DNA of 64,000 bases from Thiobaca trueperi. Its GTDB lineage: Bacteria > Pseudomonadota > Gammaproteobacteria > Chromatiales > Chromatiaceae. The notes beneath the pieces are model-generated. The model worked only from the letters and a program-made list of their open reading frames with translations. It had not been told where the DNA came from and did no database searches. This document shows, in pieces, positions 17,411-30,717 of this stretch (the first letter of the stretch is position 1; every line of letters begins with the position of its first letter). The position numbers and the translations under genes are program-made. The DNA lies in assembly GCF_004342175.1 (NCBI RefSeq), contig NZ_SMAO01000002.1, positions 434,001 through 498,000 of the forward strand, given 5' to 3'.

Positions 17411-18352
17411 TCAGGCGTCCCAGAATCCCCGTATCCCGGCAATCCCCTGTGCGCCATGCCGGATGGCCTGATCGAGGTCGTCCGGTGTCAGTCCGCCCAA
17501 GGCATAGACCGGCAAGTGTGCGGGATCGACGAGCGCGGCGAAGCCCGGCCAGCCGAGCGGGATGGCGTGCGGATGAGTCGCGGTCGGTTTCACTGGCGAC
17601 AGCAGGGCATAGTCGAGTCCGAGCCGCGCCGCCTGCGCCAGTTGCGCGGCGTCATGGCAGGAGGCGCCGATCAGATCATGCGGTTTGCCGGGGCGTTCGG
17701 TCAGGTTCAGCAGTGTGTGCGCCGTCAGATGCAGTCCGTGACGCGGCACGCCGATGAGCGCGTGCGGATCACGGTTGAGCAGCAGACGCGCGCCGTGGCG
17801 TTCGCAGAGCGCATGGGCGCGGACAGCCAGCGCGGCATAATCATCGTCGTCCAGCTCATGCGCGCGTAACTGCACCAGCCGGATGCCGCCTGCAAGGGCG
17901 CGGTCGAGACGATTCAGGAAGTCGTCTGTCCGCCGGGGATCGGCGCCCGTGACGAGAAACCGCGACGGCAGACGCAGTGCATTGATGATGGGCCGGTCAG
18001 CGGCGGGAAACAGTGCGGGATCCATCGTCTCCGGGTGCAGCCAGTCGAGCGGCTGACCCTCGCGTCCCTCGGGGATGCCGGCATACTCCTCGATCCGCCA
18101 GACATCCAGCAGGACGTGACGGTCGCCGTAGTCGTGATGGATGCGGATCAGCGGACGGCTGGCGCGGACCCGGATCCCCAGTTCCTCATCCAGCTCCCGC
18201 GCCAGACCCTGCTCAGGCGTCTCGCCCGGCTCCAGCTTGCCGCCCGGAAACTCCCACAGGCCGCCCTGATGGACATGATCCGGTCGCTTGGCAACCAGAA
18301 TCCGGCCCGCGCCATCGGTGATGGCCCCGGCCATGACGTGGATGTTTTTCAT
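17411..18352 (-). CDS. Nudix hydrolase fused to a thiamine-phosphate synthase-like domain
   Basis: 313 residues. The first ~130 are a MutT-type domain with the Nudix box GGKLEPGETPEQGLARELDE and flanking FPGGK. The second half resembles ThiE/TenI: FLNRLDRALAGGIRLVQLRA, HGARLLLNRDP, GLHLTAHTL, and PVYALGGLTPDDL. The MutT part would hydrolyse oxidised nucleotides such as 8-oxo-dGTP. This two-domain form next to secA/argJ is common in gammaproteobacteria; whether the ThiE part is active is unknown. It is downstream of argJ, separated by a GGACAGG palindrome. Confidence 0.88.
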   Translation of the reverse strand: MKNIHVMAGAITDGAGRILVAKRPDHVHQGGLWEFPGGKLEPGETPEQGLARELDEELGIRVRASRPLIRIHHDYGDRHVLLDVWRIEEYAGIPEGREGQPLDWLHPETMDPALFPAADRPIINALRLPSRFLVTGADPRRTDDFLNRLDRALAGGIRLVQLRAHELDDDDYAALAVRAHALCERHGARLLLNRDPHALIGVPRHGLHLTAHTLLNLTERPGKPHDLIGASCHDAAQLAQAARLGLDYALLSPVKPTATHPHAIPLGWPGFAALVDPAHLPVYALGGLTPDDLDQAIRHGAQGIAGIRGFWDA

Positions 18353-18406
18353 CGGGCTTGGTTTTCGGCAGGATTTCAGGCGATTTTCTGAATCACGCGC
18401 GTCGAA

Positions 18407-18503
18407 TAGACAGGATTAACAGGATTTTTCAGGATGGACAGGATTTCAATCCATTGTTTTGAATCTTGTTAATCTTGGGGCATCCTGTTAATCCTGTCCA
18501 TTC
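18407..18503. repeat. GGACAGG palindromic repeat between argJ and the Nudix gene
   Basis: The left arm AGACAGGATTAACAGGATTT (from 18408) pairs with ATCCTGTTAATCCTGTCC (18482-18499). The middle has additional half repeats. It occupies most of the 162-nt gap. Confidence 0.85.
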
Positions 18504-18514
18504 CGAACCGCAGA

Positions 18515-19726
18515 TCAACTCCGATATTCGGCGTTGATGCGGACATAGTCATAGGAAAAATCGCAGGTCAGCACCCGCGTCCCGGTCTCTCCACGCCCCA
18601 GCGCGACCCGGATGAGGATCTCGGGTTCGGCCATGACGGCGGCCCCTGCCGCTTCGGTGTAGTCCGGTGCGCGTCCGCCGTCGGTGACGATCAGCACCTC
18701 GCCCAGATGGATACGGATCCGTTCGATGTCCAGATCAGCGAGACCGGCACGCCCGACGGCGGCGAGAATACGGCCCCAGTTGGGATCGGAGGCAAAGAGC
18801 GCGGTCTTGACCAGCGGCGAATGGGCGATGGTGTAGGCGACCTGACGGGCCTCGGTCAGATCGGCGGCCTGCTCGACCTGGACCGTGACCAGCTTGGTCG
18901 CGCCCTCGCCGTCGCGCACGATGGCGGTGGCCAGATCGACACAGACGGCCTCGACGGCGGCTTGCAGCGCGGCGAAATCGGCGCTTGCGGCATCGTCAAG
19001 AAGCGGATTGCCGAGCGCCCCGGTCGCGGCCAGCACGCAGGCGTCGTTGGTCGAGGTGTCGCCGTCGATGGTGATGGCGTTGAATGAGCGATCTGCCGCC
19101 GACTGAAGCACGCTTTGCAGGATGTCAGACGCGACAGCGGCATCGGTCGCCAGAAAGGCGAGCATGGTTGCCATGTTGGGGCAGATCATGCCGGCCCCTT
19201 TGGCGATGCCGGTGAGGGTGGCCGTCCGTCCGGCCAGCATGAACTGGCGCGAGACCAGCTTGGGCACCGTGTCCGTGGTCATGATGGCGCGCGCGGCGCT
19301 GGCCCAGCCCAGGGGATCGAGCCGCTCCAGCATCTCAGGCAGGGCCGCCGCGAGCCGCTCGACCGGCAGATGCTCGCCGATGACGCCGGTCGAGAAGGGC
19401 AGCACCTGTTCGGGCGTGCAATCGCCGAGACGGGCCAGCGCCTCGCAGGAGGCGCGCGCATCGTCGAGCCCGCGCCGCCCCGTGCCGGCATTGGCGTTGC
19501 CCGAATTGATGAGCAGATAGCGCGGCGCTCCCGCGTGCAGATGGCGCCGCGCCAGGGTCACGGGTGCGGCACAGAAGGCGTTGCGGGTAAAAACCGCCGC
19601 GCAGGCCGCATCGGGCGGCAGCTCGAACACCACCAGATCGTCGCGCCCCTGATAGCGGATGCCCGCCGCGCCCGCCGCCAGCCGCAGACCGGGAACGGGC
19701 TGAAAGAGCAGCTCGGATTCGCTCAT
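18515..19726 (-). CDS. argJ: Glutamate N-acetyltransferase / amino-acid acetyltransferase
   Basis: 403 residues from the ATG at 19726, two bases after the secA stop. The self-cleavage/active-site segment GIAKGAGMICPNMATMLAF is intact, with T as the expected nucleophile. FNAITIDGDTSTNDACVLAA and SDPNWGRILAAVGRAG also match. ArgJ transfers acetyl from N-acetylornithine to glutamate in the cyclic arginine pathway and autoprocesses into two chains. An in-frame start inside secA (19750) is possible but less likely than MSESELLFQPVPGL. Confidence 0.96.
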   Translation of the reverse strand: MSESELLFQPVPGLRLAAGAAGIRYQGRDDLVVFELPPDAACAAVFTRNAFCAAPVTLARRHLHAGAPRYLLINSGNANAGTGRRGLDDARASCEALARLGDCTPEQVLPFSTGVIGEHLPVERLAAALPEMLERLDPLGWASAARAIMTTDTVPKLVSRQFMLAGRTATLTGIAKGAGMICPNMATMLAFLATDAAVASDILQSVLQSAADRSFNAITIDGDTSTNDACVLAATGALGNPLLDDAASADFAALQAAVEAVCVDLATAIVRDGEGATKLVTVQVEQAADLTEARQVAYTIAHSPLVKTALFASDPNWGRILAAVGRAGLADLDIERIRIHLGEVLIVTDGGRAPDYTEAAGAAVMAEPEILIRVALGRGETGTRVLTCDFSYDYVRINAEYRS

Positions 19727-19728
19727 GA

Positions 19729-22551
19729 TCAGCCGGCCTTGCCGTGGCACTGCTTGTATTTCTTGCCCGAGCCGCAGGGACAGGGCTCGTTGCGACCGAT
19801 CTTGCGCGCATCGCGCACGAAGGGCTGATGCTCCTCGGCCTCGCCCGGCGTGCGCGGCTCCGGCTCGGCGTCCGGATCGCCGAAGCCCGCGAAGACCTCG
19901 TGCTTGAACTCAAAGTTCTGGCTCGGCACCGGGCCGGCGTTGAAGCCGGCGGCTGGCAGCGCCTGCTCGGGTGCCTGGATCTGGAGCTTGGCAAGGGTGA
20001 TCACGACATCCTGTTTGATGCTGTCGAGCATCGCCGAGAACATCTCGAAGGCCTCGCGCTTGTATTCCTGCTTGGGGTTCTTCTGGGCGTAACCGCGCAG
20101 ATGGATGCCCTGACGCAGATAGTCCATCGCCGCCAGATGGTCTTTCCACTGGCTGTCGAGTGTTTGCAGCATCACCGCCTTTTCGATCTGACGCATGTTC
20201 GGCGCACCGACGAGTGCCTCCTTGTCGGCGTAACGCACGACCAGGGTGTCATGGATGCGTGCGCGCAGGGTCTCTTCGTGCAGGTTGTGGTCGGCGTCCA
20301 GCCATGCCTGGAGCGGCCAGTCGCCGCCGAACTCCTGCGCCAGCGCGGTGCTGAGTCCGGCGATGTCCCACTGCTCTTCCAGGCTCTCGGGCGGGATATA
20401 GGTGTCGATGATGCCCTTGAGCGCGTCCTCGCGCATGGCGGTCACGGCGTCGGAGACATCGATACTGTCCATGAGGTCGCGGCGCTGACGGTAGATGACG
20501 CGCCGCTGATCGTTGGCGACATCGTCGTATTCGAGCAACTGCTTGCGGATGTCGAAATTGCGGCCTTCGACCTTGCGCTGGGCGTTCTCGATGGCCTTGG
20601 TGACCCAGGGATGTTCGATGGCCTCGCCCTTCTGCATGCCGAGCCGCTGCATCATCTTGCTCACCCGCTCGGAGGCGAAGATGCGCATCAGATTGTCTTC
20701 GAGCGAGAGATAGAAACGCGACGAGCCGGGGTCGCCCTGACGCCCGGAACGCCCGCGCAACTGGTTGTCGATGCGGCGTGATTCGTGGCGTTCGGTGCCG
20801 ATCACATGCAGACCGCCAGCGGCGATGACCTGCGCATGACGCGCCTTCCAGGCGGCGCGGATGGCGTCCTGATCGGCATCCGGCCCGGCTTCTTCCAGTT
20901 CCGCTTCGAGATTGCCGCCGAGCACGATGTCGGTGCCGCGACCGGCCATGTTGGTGGCGATGGTGATGGCGCCCGGTTTGCCGGCCTGGGCGATGATGCC
21001 GGCCTCGCGTTCGTGCTGCTTGGCGTTCAGCACCTCGTGCTGAATGTCGGCCTTTTTGAGCAGCGTGGAGACCAGCTCGGAGGTCTCGATTGAGGCGGTG
21101 CCCACCAGCACCGGCTGACCGCGCTGCACGCAGTCCTGCACATCGGCGATGATGGCGGCGTACTTTTCGTCCTGGGTCAGATAGACCAGATCGCCGCGAT
21201 CCTCGCGGATCATGGGCTGGTTGGTCGGGATGACCGTGACCTCCAGCCCGTAGATCTGCTGGAATTCGTAGGCCTCGGTATCCGCCGTGCCGGTCATGCC
21301 CGAGAGTTTGGGGTAGAGCCGGAACAGGTTCTGGAAGGTGATCGAGGCCATCGTCTGATTTTCAGGCTGGATGGCGACCCCTTCCTTGGCCTCCACCGCC
21401 TGATGCAGACCTTCTGACCAGCGTCGTCCGGGCATGGTGCGCCCGGTGAATTCATCGACGATGATGATCTGGCCGTCGCGCACGATGTACTCGACGTTTT
21501 TCTGGAACAGCGCATGGGCGCGCAGCGCGGCATAGACATGGTGCATGAGCACGATGTTGCCCGGATCGTAGAGTCCGCTGCCCTCGTCGAGCAGACCGAT
21601 CTCGACCAGCATTTCCTCCACATGCTCATGGCCTTCCTCGCTGAGGAAAAGCTGATTCAGCTTTTCATCGACCGAGTAATCGCCCGGCCCGAAATCGGGC
21701 TTGCCTTCCTCGTTGGTGATGGGTGACTGACGTTTGAGCCGGGGGATGATGGCATCGATCTTTTTGTAAAGATTCGTATCGCCGTCGGACGGCCCCGAGA
21801 TGATGAGCGGCGTGCGCGCTTCGTCGATGAGGATCGAATCGACCTCATCGACAATGGCGTAGAAGGGATCGCGCTGGACACGCTGTTCCGGCGTGAAGGC
21901 CATGTTGTCGCGCAGATAATCGAAACCGTATTCGTTGTTGGTGCCGTAGGTGATGTCGGCGGCGTAGGTCTCGCGGCGCGTCACGGGACGCAGATGACGG
22001 TAGCCCTGATCGGCGGCGGGCTCGAATTCGGGATCGAACAGATAGGATGAGCTGTCCGGTCCCAGCCCGCCGGACGAATTGATGACGCCGACCGACAGCC
22101 CCAGGAAGTGATAGAGACGCCCCATCCAGGCGGCGTCGCGTCGCGCCAGATAGTCGTTGACGGTGACGACATGCACACCCTTGCCGGGCAGTGCGTTGAG
22201 ATAGGCGGCGAGCGTGGCGACCAGGGTCTTGCCTTCGCCGGTGCGCATTTCGGCGATGCGTCCGCTGTTCAGCACCATGCCGCCGACCATCTGCACGTCG
22301 AAGTGACGCATGCCGAGCACCCGCTTGCCGGCCTCGCGCACCACGGCGAAGGCTTCGGGGAGCAGGCTGTCGAGTTCGGCACCGGCGGCCAGACGCTGCC
22401 GGAATTCAGCGGTCCTGGCGGTGAGCGCCTGATCCGACAGTTGCGCGATCTCGGGCTCCAGCGCACTGATCCGCGCCACGGACTTCATCAAGGTTTTGAC
22501 GAGCCGGTCGTTCCGGCTGCCGAAGAGCTTTTTGAACAGACGAGTAACCAT
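19729..22551 (-). CDS. secA: Protein translocase ATPase SecA
   Basis: 940 residues, full length. Visible landmarks: N-terminal [11 protein letters not shown], Walker A in [20 protein letters not shown], Walker B/DEAD-type [37 protein letters not shown], and a C-terminal zinc/SecB-binding motif [14 protein letters not shown]. SecA drives preproteins through SecYEG at the inner membrane. It is followed at 2 nt by argJ; upstream lies repeat DNA and then the M23 peptidase gene. No secM-like leader gene was recognised. Confidence 0.98.
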   Translation of the reverse strand: MVTRLFKKLFGSRNDRLVKTLMKSVARISALEPEIAQLSDQALTARTAEFRQRLAAGAELDSLLPEAFAVVREAGKRVLGMRHFDVQMVGGMVLNSGRIAEMRTGEGKTLVATLAAYLNALPGKGVHVVTVNDYLARRDAAWMGRLYHFLGLSVGVINSSGGLGPDSSSYLFDPEFEPAADQGYRHLRPVTRRETYAADITYGTNNEYGFDYLRDNMAFTPEQRVQRDPFYAIVDEVDSILIDEARTPLIISGPSDGDTNLYKKIDAIIPRLKRQSPITNEEGKPDFGPGDYSVDEKLNQLFLSEEGHEHVEEMLVEIGLLDEGSGLYDPGNIVLMHHVYAALRAHALFQKNVEYIVRDGQIIIVDEFTGRTMPGRRWSEGLHQAVEAKEGVAIQPENQTMASITFQNLFRLYPKLSGMTGTADTEAYEFQQIYGLEVTVIPTNQPMIREDRGDLVYLTQDEKYAAIIADVQDCVQRGQPVLVGTASIETSELVSTLLKKADIQHEVLNAKQHEREAGIIAQAGKPGAITIATNMAGRGTDIVLGGNLEAELEEAGPDADQDAIRAAWKARHAQVIAAGGLHVIGTERHESRRIDNQLRGRSGRQGDPGSSRFYLSLEDNLMRIFASERVSKMMQRLGMQKGEAIEHPWVTKAIENAQRKVEGRNFDIRKQLLEYDDVANDQRRVIYRQRRDLMDSIDVSDAVTAMREDALKGIIDTYIPPESLEEQWDIAGLSTALAQEFGGDWPLQAWLDADHNLHEETLRARIHDTLVVRYADKEALVGAPNMRQIEKAVMLQTLDSQWKDHLAAMDYLRQGIHLRGYAQKNPKQEYKREAFEMFSAMLDSIKQDVVITLAKLQIQAPEQALPAAGFNAGPVPSQNFEFKHEVFAGFGDPDAEPEPRTPGEAEEHQPFVRDARKIGRNEPCPCGSGKKYKQCHGKAG

Positions 22552-22597
22552 CGGAGAATTTAAGACCTGTCGGGGAAATCGGCGGATGATAACGGAT

Positions 22598-22708
22598 TTA
22601 AACCGCGCCGAGTGCAGTAGGCGATGTTTTTGGATTGGATCGACCTTGGCAGCCTCGACGATCCTGAGAGCGGGCGCGGTTTAAGATATTAAAAAAATCA
22701 ATAATTTA
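22598..22708 (+). repeat. Palindromic element copy 4 (unit A plus linker only)
   Basis: Unit A 22602-22680 is exactly 79 bp and bordered by TTAA at 22598 and 22681. A linker of about 28 bp follows, then the second copy of the long inverted repeat. The order is the same as at 16994-17283. It lies upstream of secA. Confidence 0.9.
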
Positions 22709-22882
22709 GGTGGTTTCCGGGAAAGTTTCGACCAGAGTCAAGGCTCCAAATGGACAGGATGAACAGGATTTCGCAGGATTCACAGGAGAAAAACTTTTCT
22801 TCATCCTGTCCATCTTGAAAAATCCTGTGAATCCTGTCCATTCACGACCTCTTCGTGGGTGGACTGTTTTCAGGAAATCACC
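22709..22882. repeat. Long inverted repeat, copy 2
   Basis: It has the same ends as copy 1 (GGTGGTTTCCGGGAAA ... CAGGAAATCACC) and the same GGACAGG palindrome in the middle. Conserved inner arms read GAGTCAAGGCTCCAAATGG. It lies in the gap between the M23 peptidase and secA genes. Confidence 0.88.
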
Positions 22883-22910
22883 TGAGCGAGATCCGGTCAG
22901 GCATGAGGCC

Positions 22911-23831
22911 TCAGCGCAGGGTGCCGGAGAGGTCGTCCGTCTGCGCCAGACGCGGCAGCACGTCGAGATAGGGCATGGGATCGACGGCCCGCCCGCCCCG
23001 CAGCACCTCGAAATGGACATGCGGCCCGGTGGCGGTGCCGGAGGAGCCGACCCTGGCAATCTGCTGCCCCTGCCGGACGGGATCGCCTTCTTCGACCAGA
23101 TTGGCCGAATTGTGGGCATAACGGGTGATCAGGCCATTGGCATGACGAATATCGACAACCCGTCCATAGCCGTTGCGGCGTCCGCTGAAGACCACCACAC
23201 CAGCGGCGACGGCGATGACTGGCGCGCCATGTTTGCTGGCAAAATCGATGCCCTCGTGGAAGATGCGGGCTTTGCGGGTGGGATGGACGCGGAAGCCATA
23301 TTCGGAACTGATATAGCCCGCGCGCACCGGCCAGCCGGATGGCGCCGACTGCATCGTGAGCTGGCGGTCAGCCATGCCGTCTTCGAGGCGGTCGAGCTTG
23401 CGCTGGCGATCCTGAATCTGATTGAGCATGCTGCCCAGCTCGCTGGCCAGCTCCTTGATGGTGTAATCGCGCACCGGGCCCATCTCGGGACCACCCTGTG
23501 GCGGCGGCGATCTGAAATCGAACTCGGCGGGATCGAGTCCGGACATCCGCACCAGCCGTTCGCCGAGCGCATTGAGCCTCAGCAGTTCGGCCTGCATGGC
23601 CCCCAGGCGCACGGCCAGCGCATTGACTTGATCGGGAGTGCGTGGCTCATCCAGAACTGGCGTGTGGATCGGATCCAGGTCTGGTGCGGGATGGCTGGCG
23701 AGCGTGGGCGAATCGGCGTATTTTCCAATCCAGATTCCCAGCCCGGCTCCCGCCAGGCCAAACGAAAAGACGGCCATGAGCACGACAACGGCCTGTCCGC
23801 GAGCGGTTTTGCGTCGTTCGAGGTGGTACAT
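22911..23831 (-). CDS. M23-family LytM-type peptidase, membrane anchored
   Basis: 306 residues. An N-terminal membrane anchor (AVVVLMAVFSFGLAGAGLGI) leads to a helical/coiled region (residues ~85-150, RLGAMQAELLRLNALGER ... RQRKLDRLEDG). The C-terminal M23 domain has HEGIDFASKHGAPVIA, GYGRVVDIRHANGL and the zinc HxH in GPHVHFEV, so catalytic residues appear intact. Such enzymes cut peptidoglycan cross-links. The position between lpxC/dciA and secA is conserved in many gammaproteobacteria. It is divergent from dciA. Confidence 0.92.
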   Translation of the reverse strand: MYHLERRKTARGQAVVVLMAVFSFGLAGAGLGIWIGKYADSPTLASHPAPDLDPIHTPVLDEPRTPDQVNALAVRLGAMQAELLRLNALGERLVRMSGLDPAEFDFRSPPPQGGPEMGPVRDYTIKELASELGSMLNQIQDRQRKLDRLEDGMADRQLTMQSAPSGWPVRAGYISSEYGFRVHPTRKARIFHEGIDFASKHGAPVIAVAAGVVVFSGRRNGYGRVVDIRHANGLITRYAHNSANLVEEGDPVRQGQQIARVGSSGTATGPHVHFEVLRGGRAVDPMPYLDVLPRLAQTDDLSGTLR

Positions 23832-23876
23832 CGTTTATCTCTGCTGTTGGTCTGAATGAAAGAGGTAGGACTGAGG

Positions 23877-24341
23877 ATGCGCGCTCCATTCGCACACATC
23901 CGCGACCTGTTGCGGAACCACCGAACGCTCGGGGAGCTTCTTGAGCAGCGCCAGCGGGAGTTCGGTCTGCTGTCGGCGGTGCATGCCCGGTTGCCCGAAT
24001 CCATGCGGAAACACTGCCTGGATGTCGGTCTGGACGAAACTCGGCTGACGCTCTATCTGGATTCGCCGGCCTGGGCGACGCGGGCGCGTTTTCTGGCCGG
24101 GGATCTCGTCGATGCCTTCGGCGAGCGGGGCATCCACGAGGTTTGCGTGCAGGTGCGTCCGGGAGACGCAGGCAGGCAGGCCCCACCACAGTCGACGGGG
24201 CCGACACGGGGATTGACAGCCGGTGCGGTGGCGCACCTGCTGGACGCAGCGGATCATCTCCAGGATCCGGACTTGCGGGAGATCTTCAGGCGCTTTGCAC
24301 AACGTCATGCGCGACAGACGCCTGAAGAAAAGAAGGATTAG
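23877..24341 (+). CDS. dciA: DciA-like protein (DUF721)
   Basis: 154 residues from the ATG at 23877, which has GAGGTAGG just upstream; an ATG at 23856 would add MKEVGLR. Features include [47 protein letters not shown] and LVDAF, typical of the DUF721 KH-like fold. DciA loads or assists the replicative helicase DnaB in bacteria lacking DnaC. It is the only plus-strand gene inside the 17411-41976 block, and its TAG overlaps the lpxC TAA tail to tail. Confidence 0.8.
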   Translation: MRAPFAHIRDLLRNHRTLGELLEQRQREFGLLSAVHARLPESMRKHCLDVGLDETRLTLYLDSPAWATRARFLAGDLVDAFGERGIHEVCVQVRPGDAGRQAPPQSTGPTRGLTAGAVAHLLDAADHLQDPDLREIFRRFAQRHARQTPEEKKD

Positions 24342-25252
24342 ACAGCGGGCACAGGCTGCGCATAGCAGATGGGCGCCGTTGCGGAATCCTCGAAGACCAC
24401 TTCCTCCCACGCCGTGGCCTCGGCAGCCAGCGCACGCAGGAGCGCATTGTTCAGCGCATGCCCGGATTTATGCGCGGTGAAGGCGCCGATCAGGGTGTGG
24501 CCAAGGAGATAGAGATCGCCGATGGCGTCAAGGATCTTGTGTTTGACGAATTCATCCTCGTAGCGCAGACCCTCTTCGTTGAGGATACGGTATTCGTCCA
24601 CCACCACGGCATTGTCCAGGCTGCCGCCCAGCGCCAGATTCTGCTGACGCAGGGCTTCGATCTCGCGCAGAAAACCGAAGGTGCGTGCGCGGCTCACTTC
24701 ACGCACGAAGGACGAAGTGGAGAAATCCATGGTGGCGCGATTCGCCCGCTGATTGAAGGCGGGATGATCGAAGTCGATCGAAAACTCAACCTTGAATCCG
24801 TTGTAGGGCGTGAAACGGGCGAATTTATCCCCGTCGCGCACTTCAATGGGGCGCTTGATACGGATGAAACGCTTGGCCCGGTTCTGTTCCTCGACCCCCG
24901 CCGATTGCAGCAGAAAGACGAAGGGCGCGGCGCTGCCATCCATGATGGGCACCTCGGCGCCGCCGACATCCACGCAGGCATTGTCGATCCCCAGCCCGGC
25001 GAAGGCGGAGAGCAGATGTTCGACGGTCGAAAGACGCACATTGCCCTGCATCAGGGTCGTCGAAAGACGGGTGTCACCGACATTGAAGGGCGTGGCCTGG
25101 ATCTCGACCGGCACGTCGAGATCCAGACGCCGAAACAGGATGCCGGTATCGGGCGCGGCAGGTCGCAGCGTCAGCTCGACCTTTTCGCCCGTATGCAGGC
25201 CCACACCGGTTGCCCGGATCACATTTTTCAAGGTTCGCTGCTTGAGCATCAT
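24338..25252 (-). CDS. lpxC: UDP-3-O-acyl-N-acetylglucosamine deacetylase
   Basis: 304 residues from the ATG at 25252, with GAGGAGA seven bases upstream (a second ATG follows immediately). LpxC zinc and active-site segments are present: [23 protein letters not shown]-type [20 protein letters not shown] and [15 protein letters not shown]. It performs the committed step of lipid A synthesis. The place after ftsZ at the end of the dcw cluster is standard for gammaproteobacteria. Confidence 0.97.
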   Translation of the reverse strand: MMLKQRTLKNVIRATGVGLHTGEKVELTLRPAAPDTGILFRRLDLDVPVEIQATPFNVGDTRLSTTLMQGNVRLSTVEHLLSAFAGLGIDNACVDVGGAEVPIMDGSAAPFVFLLQSAGVEEQNRAKRFIRIKRPIEVRDGDKFARFTPYNGFKVEFSIDFDHPAFNQRANRATMDFSTSSFVREVSRARTFGFLREIEALRQQNLALGGSLDNAVVVDEYRILNEEGLRYEDEFVKHKILDAIGDLYLLGHTLIGAFTAHKSGHALNNALLRALAAEATAWEEVVFEDSATAPICYAQPVPAV

Positions 25253-25405
25253 TCGGGTTCTCCTCTCGTGGTTCACGGCGGCTGACGGCATCCACTGCCG
25301 GCTGATCGACTACCGCTCGTGATCCGGTCAATCCCTGCCGGAGCCACGGTCGTTGTCCTTTGGTCATCTCGCTACAGGCACCCTTGCAGGGTGCGCCTTG
25401 ACGAT

Positions 25406-25434
25406 AGCCTAGGGTTTTCCCGGACGTTTATCAA
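25406..25434 (-). promoter_or_regulatory. Possible sigma-70 promoter for lpxC
   Basis: On the minus strand TTGATA (25429-25434) and TAGGCT (25406-25411) are separated by 17 bp. The -35 is 5/6 to consensus, the -10 about 3/6. It lies in the AT-rich ftsZ-lpxC gap. A GC hairpin with arms GCACCCT/AGGGTGC sits just downstream (about 25378-25396). Confidence 0.35.
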
Positions 25435-25500
25435 GCTGAACTTTGAATCGAACAAAATGTCTTTGTTTTTTAACGAATCTTTAATAGAGGGAAACCCCTG

Positions 25501-26661
25501 TTAATCCGCCTGCTTGCGCAGAAAAGCCGGGATGTCCAGATAGTCCAGACCGTTCTCGTCGGACGTTTCGTCTGCGGTCATGATGCCGCGCTTGCGATAG
25601 ATTGCCGGGCGGCGCTCCAGCTCCTGATAGTCCGGCTGGCCGTCCGATCCACCGACAACCCGCAGACCGGATTCGATGCCCACGCGCTTGGTCGCGACGG
25701 TGCGACGCTCACCCAGTCCAGTGGCCACGACCGTGACGCGCAGCTCGTCTTCCAGTTCGGGATCGACGACGGTGCCCACGACGACCGTGGCCTCCTCGTC
25801 GGCGAATTCGCGCACCGTGTTGCCGACCTCATTGAACTCGCCGATGGTCAGGCTCATGCCGGCCGTGATGTTGACCAGGATGCCCTTGGCGCCGGCCAGA
25901 TCAATGTCTTCCAGCAGCGGGCTCTTGATGGCGGCCTCGGCGGCCTCGCGGGCGCGATGCTCGCCCCGGGCGGAGCCCGTGCCCATCATGGCGACACCCA
26001 TGTTCGACATGACGGTCTTGACATCCGCGAAGTCGACGTTGATGAGACCGCGGCGGGTGATGAGCTCGGCGATGCCCTGGGTCGCGTTGAGCAGGACGTC
26101 GTTGGCGGCCTTGAAGGCGTCGAGCAGACTGGTGTCCTTGCCGAGTACCGCCAGGAGTTTTTCATTGGGAATGGTGATCAGCGAATCGACCGATTGAGCG
26201 AGTTCGGCAATGCCCTCGTCGGCGATCCGCAGGCGCTTGGCGCCCTCGAATGAAAAGGGTTTGGTGACCACGGCCACGGTCAGAATGCCGAGTTCCTTCG
26301 CCACCTGAGCGACGACCGGCGCTGCGCCAGTGCCGGTGCCGCCGCCCATGCCGGCGGTGATGAACACCATGTCGGCGCCTTCCAGCGCCTCCTTGATGCG
26401 ATCCCGATCCTCCATTGCCGAGTTCCGCCCCACGGCGGGGTCCGCGCCGGCGCCCAGGCCTTTGGTGACGCCTGCGCCGAGCTGAAGGATGGTTTTGACG
26501 TTGGCGTTCTTCAGCGCCTGTGCGTCCGTGTTGGCGCAGATGAAATCCACGCCCTCAATGGTCGAGGCCACCATGTGTGTGACCGCATTGCTGCCGCCGC
26601 CGCCAACGCCGATGACCTTGATAACGGCATTCTGATTATGAGTATCCACGAGTTCGAACAT
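25501..26661 (-). CDS. ftsZ: Cell division GTPase FtsZ
   Basis: 386 residues with GGGGAG before the ATG. The tubulin signature GGGTGTGAAP is present, along with IKVIGVGGGGSNAV, NTDAQAL, DFADVKTVM and the FtsA/ZipA-binding tail LDYLDIPAFLRKQAD. FtsZ forms the cytokinetic ring. The 125-nt gap to ftsA contains a hairpin. Confidence 0.99.
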   Translation of the reverse strand: MFELVDTHNQNAVIKVIGVGGGGSNAVTHMVASTIEGVDFICANTDAQALKNANVKTILQLGAGVTKGLGAGADPAVGRNSAMEDRDRIKEALEGADMVFITAGMGGGTGTGAAPVVAQVAKELGILTVAVVTKPFSFEGAKRLRIADEGIAELAQSVDSLITIPNEKLLAVLGKDTSLLDAFKAANDVLLNATQGIAELITRRGLINVDFADVKTVMSNMGVAMMGTGSARGEHRAREAAEAAIKSPLLEDIDLAGAKGILVNITAGMSLTIGEFNEVGNTVREFADEEATVVVGTVVDPELEDELRVTVVATGLGERRTVATKRVGIESGLRVVGGSDGQPDYQELERRPAIYRKRGIMTADETSDENGLDYLDIPAFLRKQAD

Positions 26662-26767
26662 GGTCTGACTCCCCGTGCACGCTGTGCACCACCTGAAACC
26701 TCATTCAGCCGCGCACCGTGCGCGACCGCCCCCGACATGACCAGGACACGCAAGGCGCCTGGCCCGA

Positions 26768-26784
26768 GACCGCAGGCTGCGGTC
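26768..26784. other. Hairpin in the ftsA-ftsZ gap
   Basis: GACCGCA and TGCGGTC are exact complements around a 3-nt loop, 3 nt after the ftsA stop. No U-run follows. It may modulate the ftsZ/ftsA mRNA ratio. Confidence 0.45.
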
Positions 26785-26786
26785 CG

Positions 26787-28022
26787 TTAAAAATTACCCT
26801 GGAACCAGCCGCGCGCGCGCGCCCACAGCCCTTTCAACCCCAGATGCTCGGCCAGTTCCGGACCCCGTGAGACCCGATGCTGACGCGCGTACATCAGCAG
26901 GCCGACGCCGGTCGAATGGATGGGGTTGTTGACAACCTCCTCCATGCCAATCACATGCTGGGGACCGCCCAGACGCACCGGCATCTGGAAGACATCTTCA
27001 GCCAGCTCGATCAGGCCCTGCATCTGCGCGCTGCCGCCGGTCAGCACCACCCCGCCCGCGACCAGATCCTCAAAGCCGCTGCGGCGCAGTTCGTTGTGCA
27101 GCAGGGTCAGGAGTTCCTCGTAGCGCGGCTCGACCACTTCGGCCAGCGCCTGGCGCGACAGCCGGCGCGGCGAGCGGTCGCCGATGCTCGGCACCTCGAT
27201 CATCTCGCCATTGGCGGTGAGCTGGGTCAGGGCGCAGGCATGCTGAATCTTGATCTGCTCGGCGTATTGGGTGGGCGTGCGCAGCGCCACGGCGATGTCG
27301 TTGGTGACCTGATCGCCAGCGATGGGAATGACGGCGGTGTGGCGAATGGCGCCATCGGTGAAGACCGCCAGATCCGTCGTCCCGCCGCCAATGTCGATCA
27401 CGCAGACCCCGAGTTCCTTTTCGTCCTCGCCGAGCACGGCGTAACTCGAACTCAACTGGGCCAGCACCAGATCATCGACATCGAGCCCGCAGCGGCTGAT
27501 GCACTTGATGACATTCTGCGCCGCGCTCAGGGCGCCGGTGACCATGTGCACCCGCGCCTCCAGCCGCACGCCGCACATGCCGATCGGCTCGCGGATGCCT
27601 TCCTGATCGTCGATGATGAATTCCTGCGGCAGGATATGCAGGATCTTCTGATCCGCCGGGATGGCGACCGCGCGCGCGGCGTCGATGACCCGATCCACAT
27701 CGGCCTGCGAGACCTCGACCTCTTTGATCGCGGTGATGCCGTGCGAATTGAGACTGCGCACATGGCTGCCGGCGATGCCGGCATGGACCGAATGGATCTC
27801 ACAGCCGGCCATCAGCTCGGCCTCTTCGACCGCGCGCTGGATCGACTGCACGGTGGACTCGATATCCACCACCACGCCTTTCTTCAGACCACGGGACGGA
27901 TGGGTCCCGATGCCGATGATCTCGATCTGATCGTCATCCTTGAGTTCGCCCACCAGACAGGCGATCTTCGAGGTGCCGATATCCAGGCCGACCAACAGAT
28001 TTTTGTCGTTACGTCGCGACAT
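26787..28022 (-). CDS. ftsA: Cell division protein FtsA
   Basis: 411 residues. Actin-fold motifs are clear: LLVGLDIGTSKIACLVGE, ELGVCVIDIGGGTTDLAVF, VVLTGGSAQMQGL, and a C-terminal amphipathic tail GLWARARGWFQGNF for membrane attachment. It tethers FtsZ to the inner membrane and recruits later division proteins. It lies 6 nt downstream of ftsQ. Confidence 0.98.
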   Translation of the reverse strand: MSRRNDKNLLVGLDIGTSKIACLVGELKDDDQIEIIGIGTHPSRGLKKGVVVDIESTVQSIQRAVEEAELMAGCEIHSVHAGIAGSHVRSLNSHGITAIKEVEVSQADVDRVIDAARAVAIPADQKILHILPQEFIIDDQEGIREPIGMCGVRLEARVHMVTGALSAAQNVIKCISRCGLDVDDLVLAQLSSSYAVLGEDEKELGVCVIDIGGGTTDLAVFTDGAIRHTAVIPIAGDQVTNDIAVALRTPTQYAEQIKIQHACALTQLTANGEMIEVPSIGDRSPRRLSRQALAEVVEPRYEELLTLLHNELRRSGFEDLVAGGVVLTGGSAQMQGLIELAEDVFQMPVRLGGPQHVIGMEEVVNNPIHSTGVGLLMYARQHRVSRGPELAEHLGLKGLWARARGWFQGNF

Positions 28023-28028
28023 CCGATT

Positions 28029-30706
<2,678 letters not shown>

Positions 30707-30717
<11 letters not shown>

